Positions 54,544 to 64,000 of a stretch of 64,000 nt of DNA are shown piece after piece; position 1 is the first letter of the stretch; each line of letters begins with the position of its first letter. This DNA comes from Moniliella sp. 'wahieum' (taxonomy: Eukaryota > Basidiomycota > Moniliellomycetes > Moniliellales > Moniliellaceae). A program made the translations under genes and the position numbers. Location: the NCBI GenBank assembly GCA_003971905.1, contig RSEE01000075.1, positions 290,168 through 354,167 of the forward strand, written 5' to 3'. The notes below the pieces were generated by a model that saw only the letters and a list, made by a program, of their open reading frames with translations, had not been told where the DNA came from and did no database searches.

Positions 54544-55712
54544 TGCCGGTCCAAGTTATGTGTGGGCTCCGCCCCGCTTACGCCTGCCCTTTAATCGATG
54601 CAAGATACTTCGTGCATGGATCCATGGGGTGGGAGGGGAAAAGACGAAGCAGGTGTGTGGGCAAACCTTAAGTTGCCTATTTACGTATGCGGGGGAACGT
54701 CGATCCCGAACCGATCCTGATCCTGTGGGGGTGGGTGGCCTTGGGCTCATGCAAACGGGGGGATGAGGAGTCTGAGCGGCGGCAGCGGATGCGTCCTTTT
54801 GTTGTGAAAGCACTGCCATCTGCTGCCGCACCTCCTGGGTCGTGCCCTAGCAAGTTGTATAAACGGTCTGCGTCTTCGGGTTGCTTCCCGTCGAGTTGTA
54901 GGAACGGTCGAGCTTGGCCCTTGCGCAGCCGCTTTGCAGCCGTGCCACTGTAACCACCCCAGGCCAGACCGCGGGTGGACCATAAGGAAGAAGCTATCGC
55001 TTCTGTTCCCGATCTTCGGCGTCCATTGTCCTGGCAGCACCCCGCTCTTGGTTTGCACCGTGCGTCCTGGCCATAGTATTCGGGTTGGCGTCCTGTATAC
55101 TATCCAGGCGGAGCCGCACAAGGGCGGGTCATGGAGAGTGAGGCCGGCATCCCCGAAGCTCCATGCACCCATTAAACTATTGACTAAATCTACAACACCT
55201 GCGAGCTCCAGGTATCGCCACTGGTGCAGATGACCGAGCAATAGGAAGCAAGAACACAAGGAGAGAGAAAAACAGCCTGCGAATACATTCGTGTAGAGAG
55301 CATGCGAGCAGAACAGAACATGAACAAGCAAGAGCAGCAAGACGGGAAGAGACTGGGGGTAGCATGCAGTCGTACGTGCGGGACTGGGAAATGCTTTTGG
55401 ACATTGAAGCTGGCCCACTGCCCCCATACATAGATCGACTACAATAGACAGGGTGGGCAGCTGCCGCACAATGGCCATGCTAGCGTCCAAAGATGGGCAC
55501 GAACGAGCCACGCGGACCGGGGACGACAGGCAAGAGTTCGTAGCGGAACGCGGCCAGCTGGTTGAAAAAGTGCGATCGGAAGAAAGGCGCGCAAACTAGG
55601 TATTAGGAATGCCAAGAGGTTAGTACCAGCTCGTTGCGAACAAGGTGCAAAGCAAGGTCCGGCAAGGCCAACGTACACAGAGGCGCAACCAATACTAGGA
55701 AGCTGTGGAGCA
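54544..55712. other. Convergent 3' region, PHO13 and acyltransferase
   Basis: No supported gene; the open frames in this stretch show no domain. Confidence 0.35.
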
Positions 55713-57125
55713 TCAGAAGGCCAGCCAGTGAGGAATCTTGGCGTTGATGTGGGGGTAAGAGCGCTTGAACCAAGCTGCCACCACGCTATCCAACAAAGTC
55801 AATACACCAATTCCCCTCCACCTCTCGTTCCACAACCTGATCCACAAGGAGTAAGGTACGTACGCTGCTGCCCCGTTGACAACGAAGAAGGAGAAATTCT
55901 CTAGCGTCGCGGTCCCAAAGGTAAAGTAAGTGATGTGTTCGTGAAAGATGCCCGAGACAGTAAACGCCCGCTGCCAACGCCTTCTTGTTAAAACTCTTGT
56001 TACTGCTGCTAGGCACATGAGGCTTTTCGGGAGCGGGCGACGACGTAGGCGACGCCGTGGGCGTCATTCGAAGTGCACTCATCTTTGCCGCCCCATTCCC
56101 ATTCAACGAGGTTTAGACGCATCGTCAGGCTCCGTATCGGTCGTCAAGCTGGTGCGGGCCGCCTTGCTCGAATACTTCTTAGGGGCCCCGGCAGCTCCAG
56201 CAAAGATGACGCGGTGAAGAATGACAGTAATGGCCTTGTTCCAGGTGGACCAGAAGCGTTGGATCGAAGTGGCTGAGACAGGTGATTCAAACATAGGCGC
56301 CATCTCCACATTCAACAGGAAACCAAGCGCGTTCAACATCCCATCGCCAAAGAAAGCCAAAACAAAGAGAATGTCAAAGCCAAGGAGGTACGAGTACAGG
56401 TGGAACGCCCAGCGCGGCATGGCTTCAACATCGGCTTGGGTGGGCACAAAGTAGAGCAGGGCAAAAAACAATGCAGAACTGGACAAAGACCAGTGGAAAG
56501 ACCTGGAGGCACTGCCAGCGAGCATTCCGCGTAAATCCTTCGGCCTGCCTCCGCTCCTCCAACTCGGACTCTTCCACCGGGAATGCCCAGAGATGCGCCA
56601 AAAGGCGTGGAAAGGACCATGAATACACCTCATCCCACCTGGCGCAGAGCAAAGATGTCCCAGGCCAGCAGGGCGGAGCGGAAACCAAGCGCAGGCATCC
56701 AAAAATCAAGCATCATCACCCCCGACTGTCCCGCCAAAGCAGGCCAGAAGAAGAGGGTGATCATTAGGGGGGTAGCGAGAACGATGCGAAGAGTACGTGA
56801 TTGGTTGGCTTGCGGGCTATTGGCCGCGACACGGGGCACCAGGAGATGGTAGGCAAAGTAGGCGTACAGGCCCGTGCAGAGAATGAAGGACAGGATATGA
56901 TATAGGACGCCACCAGCGCGTTCGAGTGGATAGGGGGCATGTCATATAGGATGGCGGGCTCGGAGGAGAGCCGACTCCAAAAGGTGAGGAAGGGTCCTTG
57001 GCCCAGGGCATGCCCAGCGTAGCGCCCAAGCGGGTGGGGGCGAGGTAGTGCGTTGCCAGTCCTTCCCCCCGGGATTGAGCGGCAGCGATGAGGCCGCTCG
57101 AGTAGGAGGCAATGCGGCCGGCCAT
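55713..57125 (-). CDS. Wax-synthase-like MBOAT acyltransferase
   Basis: Polytopic ER membrane protein predicted to move an acyl group onto an alcohol or sterol-like acceptor. From MAGRIASYSSGLIAAAQSRG (57125) the frame carries hydrophobic segments (RIVLATPLMITLFFWPALAG; MMLDFWMPALGFRSALLAWD; AFHLYSYLLGFDILFVLAFF). Then come the domain hallmarks SATSIQRFWSTWNKAITVIL and RAFTVSGIFHEHITYFTFGT, with the conserved HE pair in GIFHEH (probable active His). Later TM segments (FFVVNGAAAYVPYSLWIRLW; GVLTLLDSVVAAWFKR) lead to the end NAKIPHWLAF. These match the MBOAT_2/wax synthase domain order. Frame breaks occur near 56900, 56700, 56400 and 56000. The substrate is unknown. Confidence 0.7.
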
Positions 57126-57597
57126 GGCGGTAGCGATGGCAATAAGAGGATGCAGAGAAGGCGGTGGGGGGAGGGGGTGGGGGTGGAAGAGAGGGATGGA
57201 GTTAGAGAGGTCGCGCCAAGAAATAGAGAATGCCGGCCCTGCTCTTGGTTGCAGCTGCTCAGGCCTCAGGCTGAGGAAGCAAGGGCGGGGCAGTGCGGTG
57301 GGGTGGCGTCCCCCACCGTGTGGTGCCAGCAGCAGGCGGCACCAATAATCGATCAGTATCGATTATCGCGCATTGCATCGCCACGTCACTGAGTTTCAGC
57401 CTGTTTTCAGCGGCTTCGCCCAGCGGCCCCGCAGAGCTCCGCGGCGTCAGGTTGCGCTCAATGCGCTCAACCTCAACGTCCAGACGTAACGACAAGGACA
57501 ACGCTTTTACGCTGAACGTCCGCATCCCACCAGTGCCTCAGCCGCTCAGCCGCGCAGCGCTCAGCGTTGGAAGCGTTCGGGGAGATGCGTGACGCGG

Positions 57598-57617
57598 ACG
57601 CGTGACACGTGACATGT
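57598..57617. repeat. ACGCGT-ACACGT-ACATGT array, 7-bp period
   Basis: Hexamers at 57598, 57605 and 57612, separated by single G. The first and last are perfect palindromes. Confidence 0.85.
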
Positions 57618-58734
57618 GTGGCCGCAGCGGACCGCAGGGGACGTGTGTTGAGACGCTTTCACTCGTGGCGTGTTGCATGTTTTTACGCGTTGCGCTTTCC
57701 GCGTCATTTGCGTCACCGATCCCCTGACCGCGTGACCGTGTGACCGGCTACTGGGCGGCAAGGAAGGGTTGATGCGTTGATATTTGATCAAGATTGGGTA
57801 CTGGTCTGAAAGACCTGAATATTGAATAGAGCCAGCTTGAATCTCCTGAAAGGTGGAGTTTTTCCCGTGCAAGAACGCTGCCATACGTAGACGTGTAGTA
57901 CATATAGACGCGTACCCCACAGACATACATAGCCGGCATAACCCGTAACGCGTAACGCGTAACCGCGTAACCGGTAACCTAGCGACCAAGAACACGGACC
58001 GTACCCATCCTGTACACGGAGGCCGAAGCCAACAAAACACCATGACATACCGTCCTGTCTGCCTTCCGGCTTCCCAGACCGGAGACCGGTGACCGGTGAC
58101 CCGTCGGCGACCGATGCCGGTTGCGGCTCTTTCCGACTTACCCCGCCTTGCTCCGGGAAGCCACAATGACGTGAGCATCACGCGTCACACTGTCAGTCCG
58201 GTGAGCCACTAGTCACTGGTCATGCACATGGTGGTGATGCCGGTGATGCACTGGTGGTGCATGTGGCGGGGAGATCCTAGAGATCCCGGGCTGTCCGCTC
58301 GCGGGGTGCAAGCTATGTTCAAACAGAGAACATAATTATGCCACGGGCGAACCCACTATGGCGCGCCTCCTCCGGCTTCCAGCTTCAAGCGTCAAATGGA
58401 CCTTCAGCATCCCCTTGTCGGGGCGGCCAGGAAAGGCAAAGCGGCAAGCGACAACGGCAAGACAAACGACAAGCTGCAAGATTGCATGGAGCGATCCGCC
58501 TGTTGCTTTGTGTGCCCCGCCACTGTCCTCGCCACTGCCCGCCACCGCCACTGCCCCGCCACCGCCACTGCCCCGCCACCGCCACTGCCCTGCCCATTTG
58601 CACTTCTGAGACACTCAAACTCAAACTGCGAAGCTTTCACTTTTCACTTTTGGGGGACGGTGCCTGCTGTGGCAGGCTGTGGCCGCCCGCAGGGGAAGGG
58701 ACGCGAGATATTGAAGGCGTCAGATAGAATAGTC

Positions 58735-58754
58735 ACTAGTCACTAGTCACTAGT
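58735..58754. repeat. ACTAGT x3 array, 7-bp period
   Basis: ACTAGT at 58735, 58742 and 58749, separated by single C. Confidence 0.95.
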
Positions 58755-58924
58755 CTGTACTCAGTCTAAGTACTTAGTGGCTCATGGACACAGGCACAAC
58801 ACGCTATAATAGCTTCCGTTCAACATGTGATTCTGTAGCCGAACGCCACCCACCGCCACCCCACCGTCTCCTCTTCTCCCCCCCCCACATGTCCCACTCG
58901 CGCTCGGCGCTCATGCACTCAGTG

Positions 58925-58985
58925 AGTACTCAGTACTCAGTACTCAGTCTGAGTACTCACTATTCATGTCACATGTCACAGTACT
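58925..58985. repeat. AGTACT array with ACATGT
   Basis: AGTACT at 58925, 58932, 58939, 58952 and 58980, and ACATGT at 58971. The first three are at exact 7-bp spacing. Confidence 0.95.
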
Positions 58986-59399
58986 CATCAGATAGCAGCC
59001 GTACTCTTCAAATCGCCCTCGCTTATGCTTTGGCCCAGGATCTTGGTCTTTCCATCTCCGTGCCCATCAGTGCATCCGCAGACGTGCATGTCCGCCTGGC
59101 CGACGTTCGCAGTCGTGACCGGGTGGCCCTGGTGGCCCAGACACATGGATGTGGTGCATGATGCATGATGAGATCGATGAGAGGGCGATGTACCCTGGTG
59201 GCGAAAACGATACCGAGAACGGTACATACCCATGTGTGTGTGTTGTGGTCCAGGTATACCAGGCAGAGCCATGCGATGTTTCAACGTGCTACCTCGGTGC
59301 CGTTGACCGGTGAGTTCACCGCTCTCCTGAGCCGAGAGCGCGTGAGCACACGTTTTCTCTCCTCCGTTCCTGTGTGGGGTAGAGAGACTAGAGAGGCTA

Positions 59400-59417
59400 A
59401 GCGCTAAGCTTAGCGCT
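59400..59417. repeat. 18-bp perfect palindrome
   Basis: AGCGCT-AAGCTT-AGCGCT is self-complementary over 18 bp. A TATATAA lies just downstream (59420-59426). Confidence 0.9.
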
Positions 59418-59929
59418 AATATATAAGGCCCTCGCAACGATATGTAGATGCGATATTGCATGCGGCCAGTTCTCGGCGGAGGAACTGTCTGCATCGTCTT
59501 GATCCACAATCCTTTTCACTTCTCCTTCTCGCATCTCCGCACCTCAGACCTCAGGCTGAGGCCTCATCCACTGCCCATAATCTTCCTCGTGGCAGTCCTT
59601 CCTGGGCAGTCCTTGGTCCGACTCAGCCAGGCTTCAGGGCCTCAGGCCCTTTTCAGGCCGGCCTCCATGGATCAGGCCATCGGTGCATTACGCCCTCAGA
59701 AGGGTTCATCCAGTCGCTTTCATTTTTTACCTTCATGGATACATACCTCGTTACGTGTCATGCGCACGCTTGAGGCCGGCCGAGGCTTCGGGCTGGTTTC
59801 GGAACCACATATGCAAGAATGATTACTGACCTTACGTTTACCTCCGCTCATCAACACAACTCGAGACAATGTGCCGGGGTCACCGGTCAATATTCAACGT
59901 ATTCAACGTACATTCAACGATGATCGATG

Positions 59930-59990
59930 AAGCTTGAAGCTTGAAGCTAGCTTGAAGCTTGAAGTTCAAGCTTAGCTGCTTCAAGCTTCA
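59930..59990. repeat. AAGCTT palindrome cluster
   Basis: AAGCTT at 59930, 59937, 59955 and 59968, with partial copies between and after. It is preceded by ATTCAACGT repeats (59892-59918). Confidence 0.9.
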
Positions 59991-60121
59991 GCTTAATGCA
60001 TCATGGTGAAGATTATATAGCGCACCAGTGCATCTGCGCGCCTACTAGCTACTGGCGCCTCATGAAGCTGTGGAGTGCATTCTTATAACATTAGCATCAG
60101 AACAAAAGCTAGAGGGACATG

Positions 60122-60134
60122 ATGCATGATGCAT
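60122..60134. repeat. ATGCAT x2 array, 7-bp period
   Basis: ATGCAT at 60122 and 60129 separated by G, within CATGATGCATGATGCATGATG-like sequence. Confidence 0.9.
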
Positions 60135-60863
60135 GATGAAAAACGGGGAACCCAAGGATTCGGTTGTTGGGAACCTCACAAAAGAAGTAAAGTAACTAGT
60201 AACTAGTGACCAGCAATGCCAAGGCAATGATGGTGATCTAAACCGTTTGTTCCACACCTGAAGAAGACAGGGAGACGATAATTAAGCGATTGCCCTGGTT
60301 TTTGGTTTCTCCCGGGTGCTTCAGGTTAGAGTGGGGGGGGGGTGCTAGGGAAAATGGATGGTGGCTAGTATGATTGTTGTCATTCTTCGCGTGTCATGCA
60401 GGCAGGCGCTGCACTTGGAGACGGGGGTTTATCCCGCACTTATAAGTGCGGTGGATCTGGAGCTTCCAGTGCTTAGTTCCTTGTCCCTCTTAAGTCGACT
60501 ACACAAACTGGTAATAGTCATCACAAGATTGCATCGTTTCGATCATCCAAAAACATCGCAAAAAAGACAGGTAACCCCGACGGAGGTACTCTGACAGTCC
60601 TCTCTCTCCTGCCCCCATCGTTAGACACACTGTAAGCTCAGTATGCAATGACAACTAATAAGCGGAGACACCCCCCGCCTCCTCCTCCGGATGAGAGTAC
60701 CCCGAGACAGGGCCACTCTTCGAGCAACGGGAGGGTCAGCCATCTCTTTTCGCAGCTTAATGGCCATGGTACAGACAATGGTCCGCACTCCCTTCCGCCG
60801 GGTTGCCCCACCACGCAGGGAAGGGCCGTGCCTGTGGTCCACCCAAATGAAACACAACAACCG

Positions 60864-63766
60864 TCAGTACTCCATATCAATCTCGTGAAGAGCAAAAAGC
60901 GACAGAAAGGGGGGGGAAAGGAAATCGGATACGGTACGAACCTTGCCAGCTGCCCCAAGCACGGCGTACGACAGGACAAACATGATGGTTTGCGATCCGC
61001 CATCGAGCGCGGCGCCCAGCAAATAATTCAGGCGGCGGTACTGCACAGGGTAGTACCGTCGTACCACGACTTGCGATCCCACGCCAACCAAGATGGACGC
61101 GACCAAGTAACTCGTGTTGCCTGAGTTGGTCCATCCGGCATACTGGATAATGATGGGCGTGTTGAGCGCGGCGATCCAACTGTACCAAGTGCGTGCGGCA
61201 GGGCTGCGGGCTTGCCAGTGGGAGAAGAGGCGCAGGACCGCCCAATGCACAAACGGAAGCGCGGCCCCGATTAACAAGCCCAATGGCACCAACACATACG
61301 ACCCAGAACTGCTGTAGGTTTGACGGCTGAGGGACCAGGTGACAGCTTGGCTGTTGAGACTTTGCAGCGTCGCTCCGGACCAGACGCGACTGCCAATTGG
61401 ATCCAATAACACCTCCCGTTGCGCGTGCAGCACGGATATGCCAATGCCATAGTTGATGTAGGCACCGAGCAATGTGCCATACACTTGGGTGGCAAACATG
61501 GCGCGGTGGCTGATCTTGAGATACTGTCCGATCTGCGGGAAGAATCACAGAGGAAAGCAATGCTGGTCAGTATACTTTACTCTCTCTCCTTGTTGGAGCG
61601 GGACAACGCACTTTGAGCCAGTTGCTCAGGTTGACGGCAAGCAAAATGACTTGGTGAGACCAGGCAGCGCCATACAAGCCAGCTAAGGGGCGGTGAGGCA
61701 CCATGGCGCCACACACCATCTTGCTCAGCTGGTTGGTGGCAATGCCGTTGCCGTAGAGCGAGTAGAGGATCATGGAGAATGGCGCAATGGCCAGCCCGAG
61801 CGCGACCATTACCACATATGCCCAAACGGGTAACGTTGTTTCGCCCACCGCATTCACAATAATCCCGGCCACAAACGCTAGGACAAAGAGACCCCATACC
61901 ACCACATGGGCACATCTTTGTACCGCAGCATGGCTTGGTAGTGCCGGTCGGGCTGCGTGTGCGTGCGAGCGGAACGGAGTGCTTCCCACATGGGACGCCG
62001 GTAAAAGATGGCAACGTGGGTGATCAGCCCGCCAATCGCCGCGTTGGCACATAAGTACACCCAGGCTGACGATGCTGTCAAGCTCGGCAGGCCGTACGTA
62101 GCAAGTTTCTCGGAGTTGATCACCGGCGAAGCGCCGTCCAGAATTTCGGACACGTCGTACACCGACCCGTCGGATCGGAACAGGGATGAGCTCATGAACG
62201 GAAACGACTTGGCCGACCACGCATTGGTGTAGTACAGGATGGGAATCACAAGCCAAAATAGAGCCAGACCAATCCAGCTGTTGGCCTGTTGTTTGAGCGG
62301 AAGGGACATGTAGGTACTAGTAATGTACTGCCAGTCGAGTCCGATCTCCCCGAGCCCAAGTCCTTCGTTGCTGGCCAACTAGTGTAGGTGTATACCCATG
62401 CAACCCCGACCATTGAACAGGCAAAGAGAGAAAGTAACCAACACCAACGAAAATAAGCAACAAAAGCATCACCATGACACCATCGACACAACAACGGTAT
62501 CATCAAGTCAGAAATCCACATCCGATGAGACAAAGTCAGTCGTGCGACTCGAACGAGAATTATTAGTATAAAGAGAGTGCCAACGTACACCACCAAAGAT
62601 GTTGGCAAATACCTTGCGCGTCGAGGTGGCTGCTTTCATCGAGGCAAGGCAGAAGATGGAGATGCCGCCGACAAAAGGCATCATGTAGGTTGCCACCACT
62701 TCCCATGCCGCCGATCCAAGGAACGCCCACCCGCGGTCTTGAGGGCTCCTTTGTGCTTGGCCGGATCAAAGTGAAGCGATTGAAAGAGGGCAACTTGGGG
62801 CAAGGTGGACCAATAGACCGCTTCAGAGGGAAAGACTGTGTGGCACGCATCACGCCGGCCAAAGTAAACCCAATCAACGAGATGGAAAACGTGCCGAGCA
62901 CCGCTGTCACGGGCTTGACCGACCGACCGTAAAATAAATTCTCACACAACATCACCTCCACTCCACTCAGACCATTGTTGGAGGACGAGGCAATGAGCGA
63001 GGCAACCGCATGTTCTTTGATCTGAAACGGCTGACCAAAGTTGAGAAGGCGGAGAAGGGGCCGGAGCCGCGGAATGGGAACACGTTCCGGCGCGGGCGTG
63101 AGGTAGGCCCACAATTACCGGCTAGGTAGACCAGTAACTCCAAAAAGATCGCACTGACTTGGACCGAGGTCGGTTTGAGCGTGTAGGCATCGTGATCACG
63201 CTCGCAAACGCTGCAAATCCCGATCCGAGCACGAGCGAACGAAAGGTCACCGCCGGATCGCCATCGTCGCGGACCGAGATGAAGTTGGACACATCCACCC
63301 CTTTACAATTTGTGCACAAAAGGGATGGTACAGATTGTGAGTTTCTTATCGCACCGCAGGGTCATATACCCGAGGGAGGGGGGGACGAACCGGTACGAAG
63401 GATGCGTTCGCCCTTGTAGTACTGGACCTTGGCAGTGTCGGGGTCGGTAAAGTCGCCATAGGCCTCGTCGGTGGGTTCCTTCTCTAGTATGGCCTTCTCC
63501 GGTGGCTCCTGCAGCTTCTCGTGCGGGGGAGGCCGAGGCACATGGGAGTCAGCACTGTTGTTGCTCGCCCGCTCTTTTTCGTCGCCGTCCAAATGTGAAG
63601 CTGTTGACTTGTCTTCTTCTTTATCGACCTTCTCGGCCTTCTCTTGCTTCTTCTCGGCCGTCGTTGGTGCGAGGACGTGCGGGAGGTAGTCGATGGGGTC
63701 AGCGTTGTCGGATGGGTCCGAGGCCAGCGTCGGTGCGCGGGCGGGGGCAGGGACAGGTGAGGGCAT
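60864..63766 (-). CDS. OPT-family oligopeptide transporter
   Basis: Proton-coupled plasma-membrane transporter of small peptides, with about 12-16 TM segments. The chosen start MPSPVPAPARAPTLASDPSD (63766) opens a hydrophilic, charged N-terminus. After an intron comes GVDVSNFISVRDDGDPAVTF with FRSLVLGSGFAAFASVIT. YTLKPTSVQVSAIFLELLVY with LAG and LNFGQPFQIKEHAVASLIAS correspond to the OPT loop N-x-G-P-F-x-x-K-E-H. Then come EVVATYMMPFVGGISIFCLA with FANIFGG, EGLGLGEIGLDWQYIT, YYTNAWSAKSFPFMSS, VFVLAFVAGIIVNAVGETTL, FATQVYGTLLGAYINYGIGI and TNSGNTSYLVASILVGVGSQ. The last exon adds IDMEY (stop 60864). Introns are likely near 62580-62380, 61615-61525 and 60940-60885. Frame breaks near 63120, 62800, 62690 and 61900 have no splice sites. 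Confidence 0.8.
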
Positions 63767-63973
63767 GAAGAACGGACGCCAAAGCAGAGAGAGATAAGAG
63801 GCTGGGAGACCAGACCGATATATAGCATCGTCAGCGCAAGCGCATTGTAGTACTACGTATATACTGCTATATAATCGCCCTATGCTGTGTCCCAGAAGTG
63901 TTGTGCTGTGGCGCAACAAAAATGCATTGTGTACGCATGTGCAGGACAAGTCCCCAAGCCGCCCCGGCATTCC

Positions 63974-64000
63974 CGGGTTAAGGGTTGGGTTAGGTTAGGT
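63974..64000 (+). repeat. TTAGG/GGGTTA-like degenerate repeat at window end
   Basis: GGGTTAAGGGTTGGGTTAGG followed by TTAGGT. Units of 5-7 bp resemble degenerate telomeric repeats, but the run is cut by the window end. Confidence 0.5.

Larger units (their letters stand above)
57126..60863. other. Large gene-free region rich in palindrome arrays
   Basis: 3.7 kb with no supported gene. It holds the densest set of short palindromic arrays in the window (57598-57617, 57948-57975, 58085-58097, 58735-58754, 58925-58985, 59400-59417, 59930-59973, 60122-60134, 60195-60207). It also has a CCACCGCCACTGCC repeat (58527-58590) and two copies of CCTCAGGCTGAGG (57264-57276, 59549-59561). Confidence 0.6.

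Noticed and set aside
58527-58590. CCACCGCCACTGCC repeats as a possible CRISPR-like array
   Set aside because: Units are adjacent and degenerate with no unique spacers; a plain GC-rich minisatellite in a eukaryotic genome.

Overview
The window looks like nuclear DNA of a fungus, most likely a basidiomycete. It is GC-rich, has few and short introns that mostly start GTACGT or GTATGT, and carries a Dikarya-type gene set: Sec61 gamma, Med21, Noc2, Vps22, a PalI/Rim9 pH sensor, a fungal OPT transporter and a GH128 glucanase. The low intron density would suit Ustilaginomycotina, but the species cannot be named from the sequence alone.

Layout. 1-41 kb is ordinary gene-dense sequence. In order it holds a Pap1/Yap-type bZIP factor (+), PalI/Rim9 (+), Sec61 gamma (-), an intron-containing tRNA-Val (-), a large LRR-DH-PH RhoGEF (+), Med21 (-), an epoxide hydrolase (+), a 73-residue protein with a 17-nt exon (-), mitochondrial bL17 (-), ribosomal protein S3 (+), an MFS phosphate-type transporter (-), a bHLH factor (-), ESCRT-II Vps22 (+), a Gyp7-like TBC Rab-GAP (+), Noc2 (-) and a secreted GH128 hydrolase with a histidine-rich N-terminus (-). 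42-53 kb is a transposon island. A non-LTR retroelement (-) with a zinc knuckle, a YLDD reverse transcriptase and a C-terminal CxC-H-C motif lies between two identical 32-bp direct repeats. It is followed by two related (+) elements that share a ~0.65 kb leader/gag segment; one continues into gag with two tandem zinc knuckles, the other runs into a chromodomain. 53-64 kb returns to host genes: a PHO13-type HAD phosphatase (+), a wax-synthase-like MBOAT acyltransferase (-) and an OPT oligopeptide transporter (-). The last 25 bases are TTAGG/GGGTTA-like.

The genes form no operon or obvious pathway cluster. Several deal with membranes and trafficking (Sec61 gamma, Vps22, TBC Rab-GAP, RhoGEF, and PalI, whose pathway is ESCRT-linked in other fungi), but this may be chance.

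Two features run through the whole window. First, almost every conserved gene is broken by single-base (mainly deletion) frame changes, even essential ones such as RPS3; this looks like consensus error rather than biology, so CDS spans below are given across such breaks. Second, gene-free DNA is scattered with short arrays of palindromic hexamers spaced 7 or 8 bp apart (cores ACTAGT, AGTACT, ATGCAT, ACGCGT, ACCGGT, AAGCTT, TGATCA), sometimes with different palindromes kept in the same 7-bp register. I know of no named element that explains them, and I rank this as the most interesting signal here.
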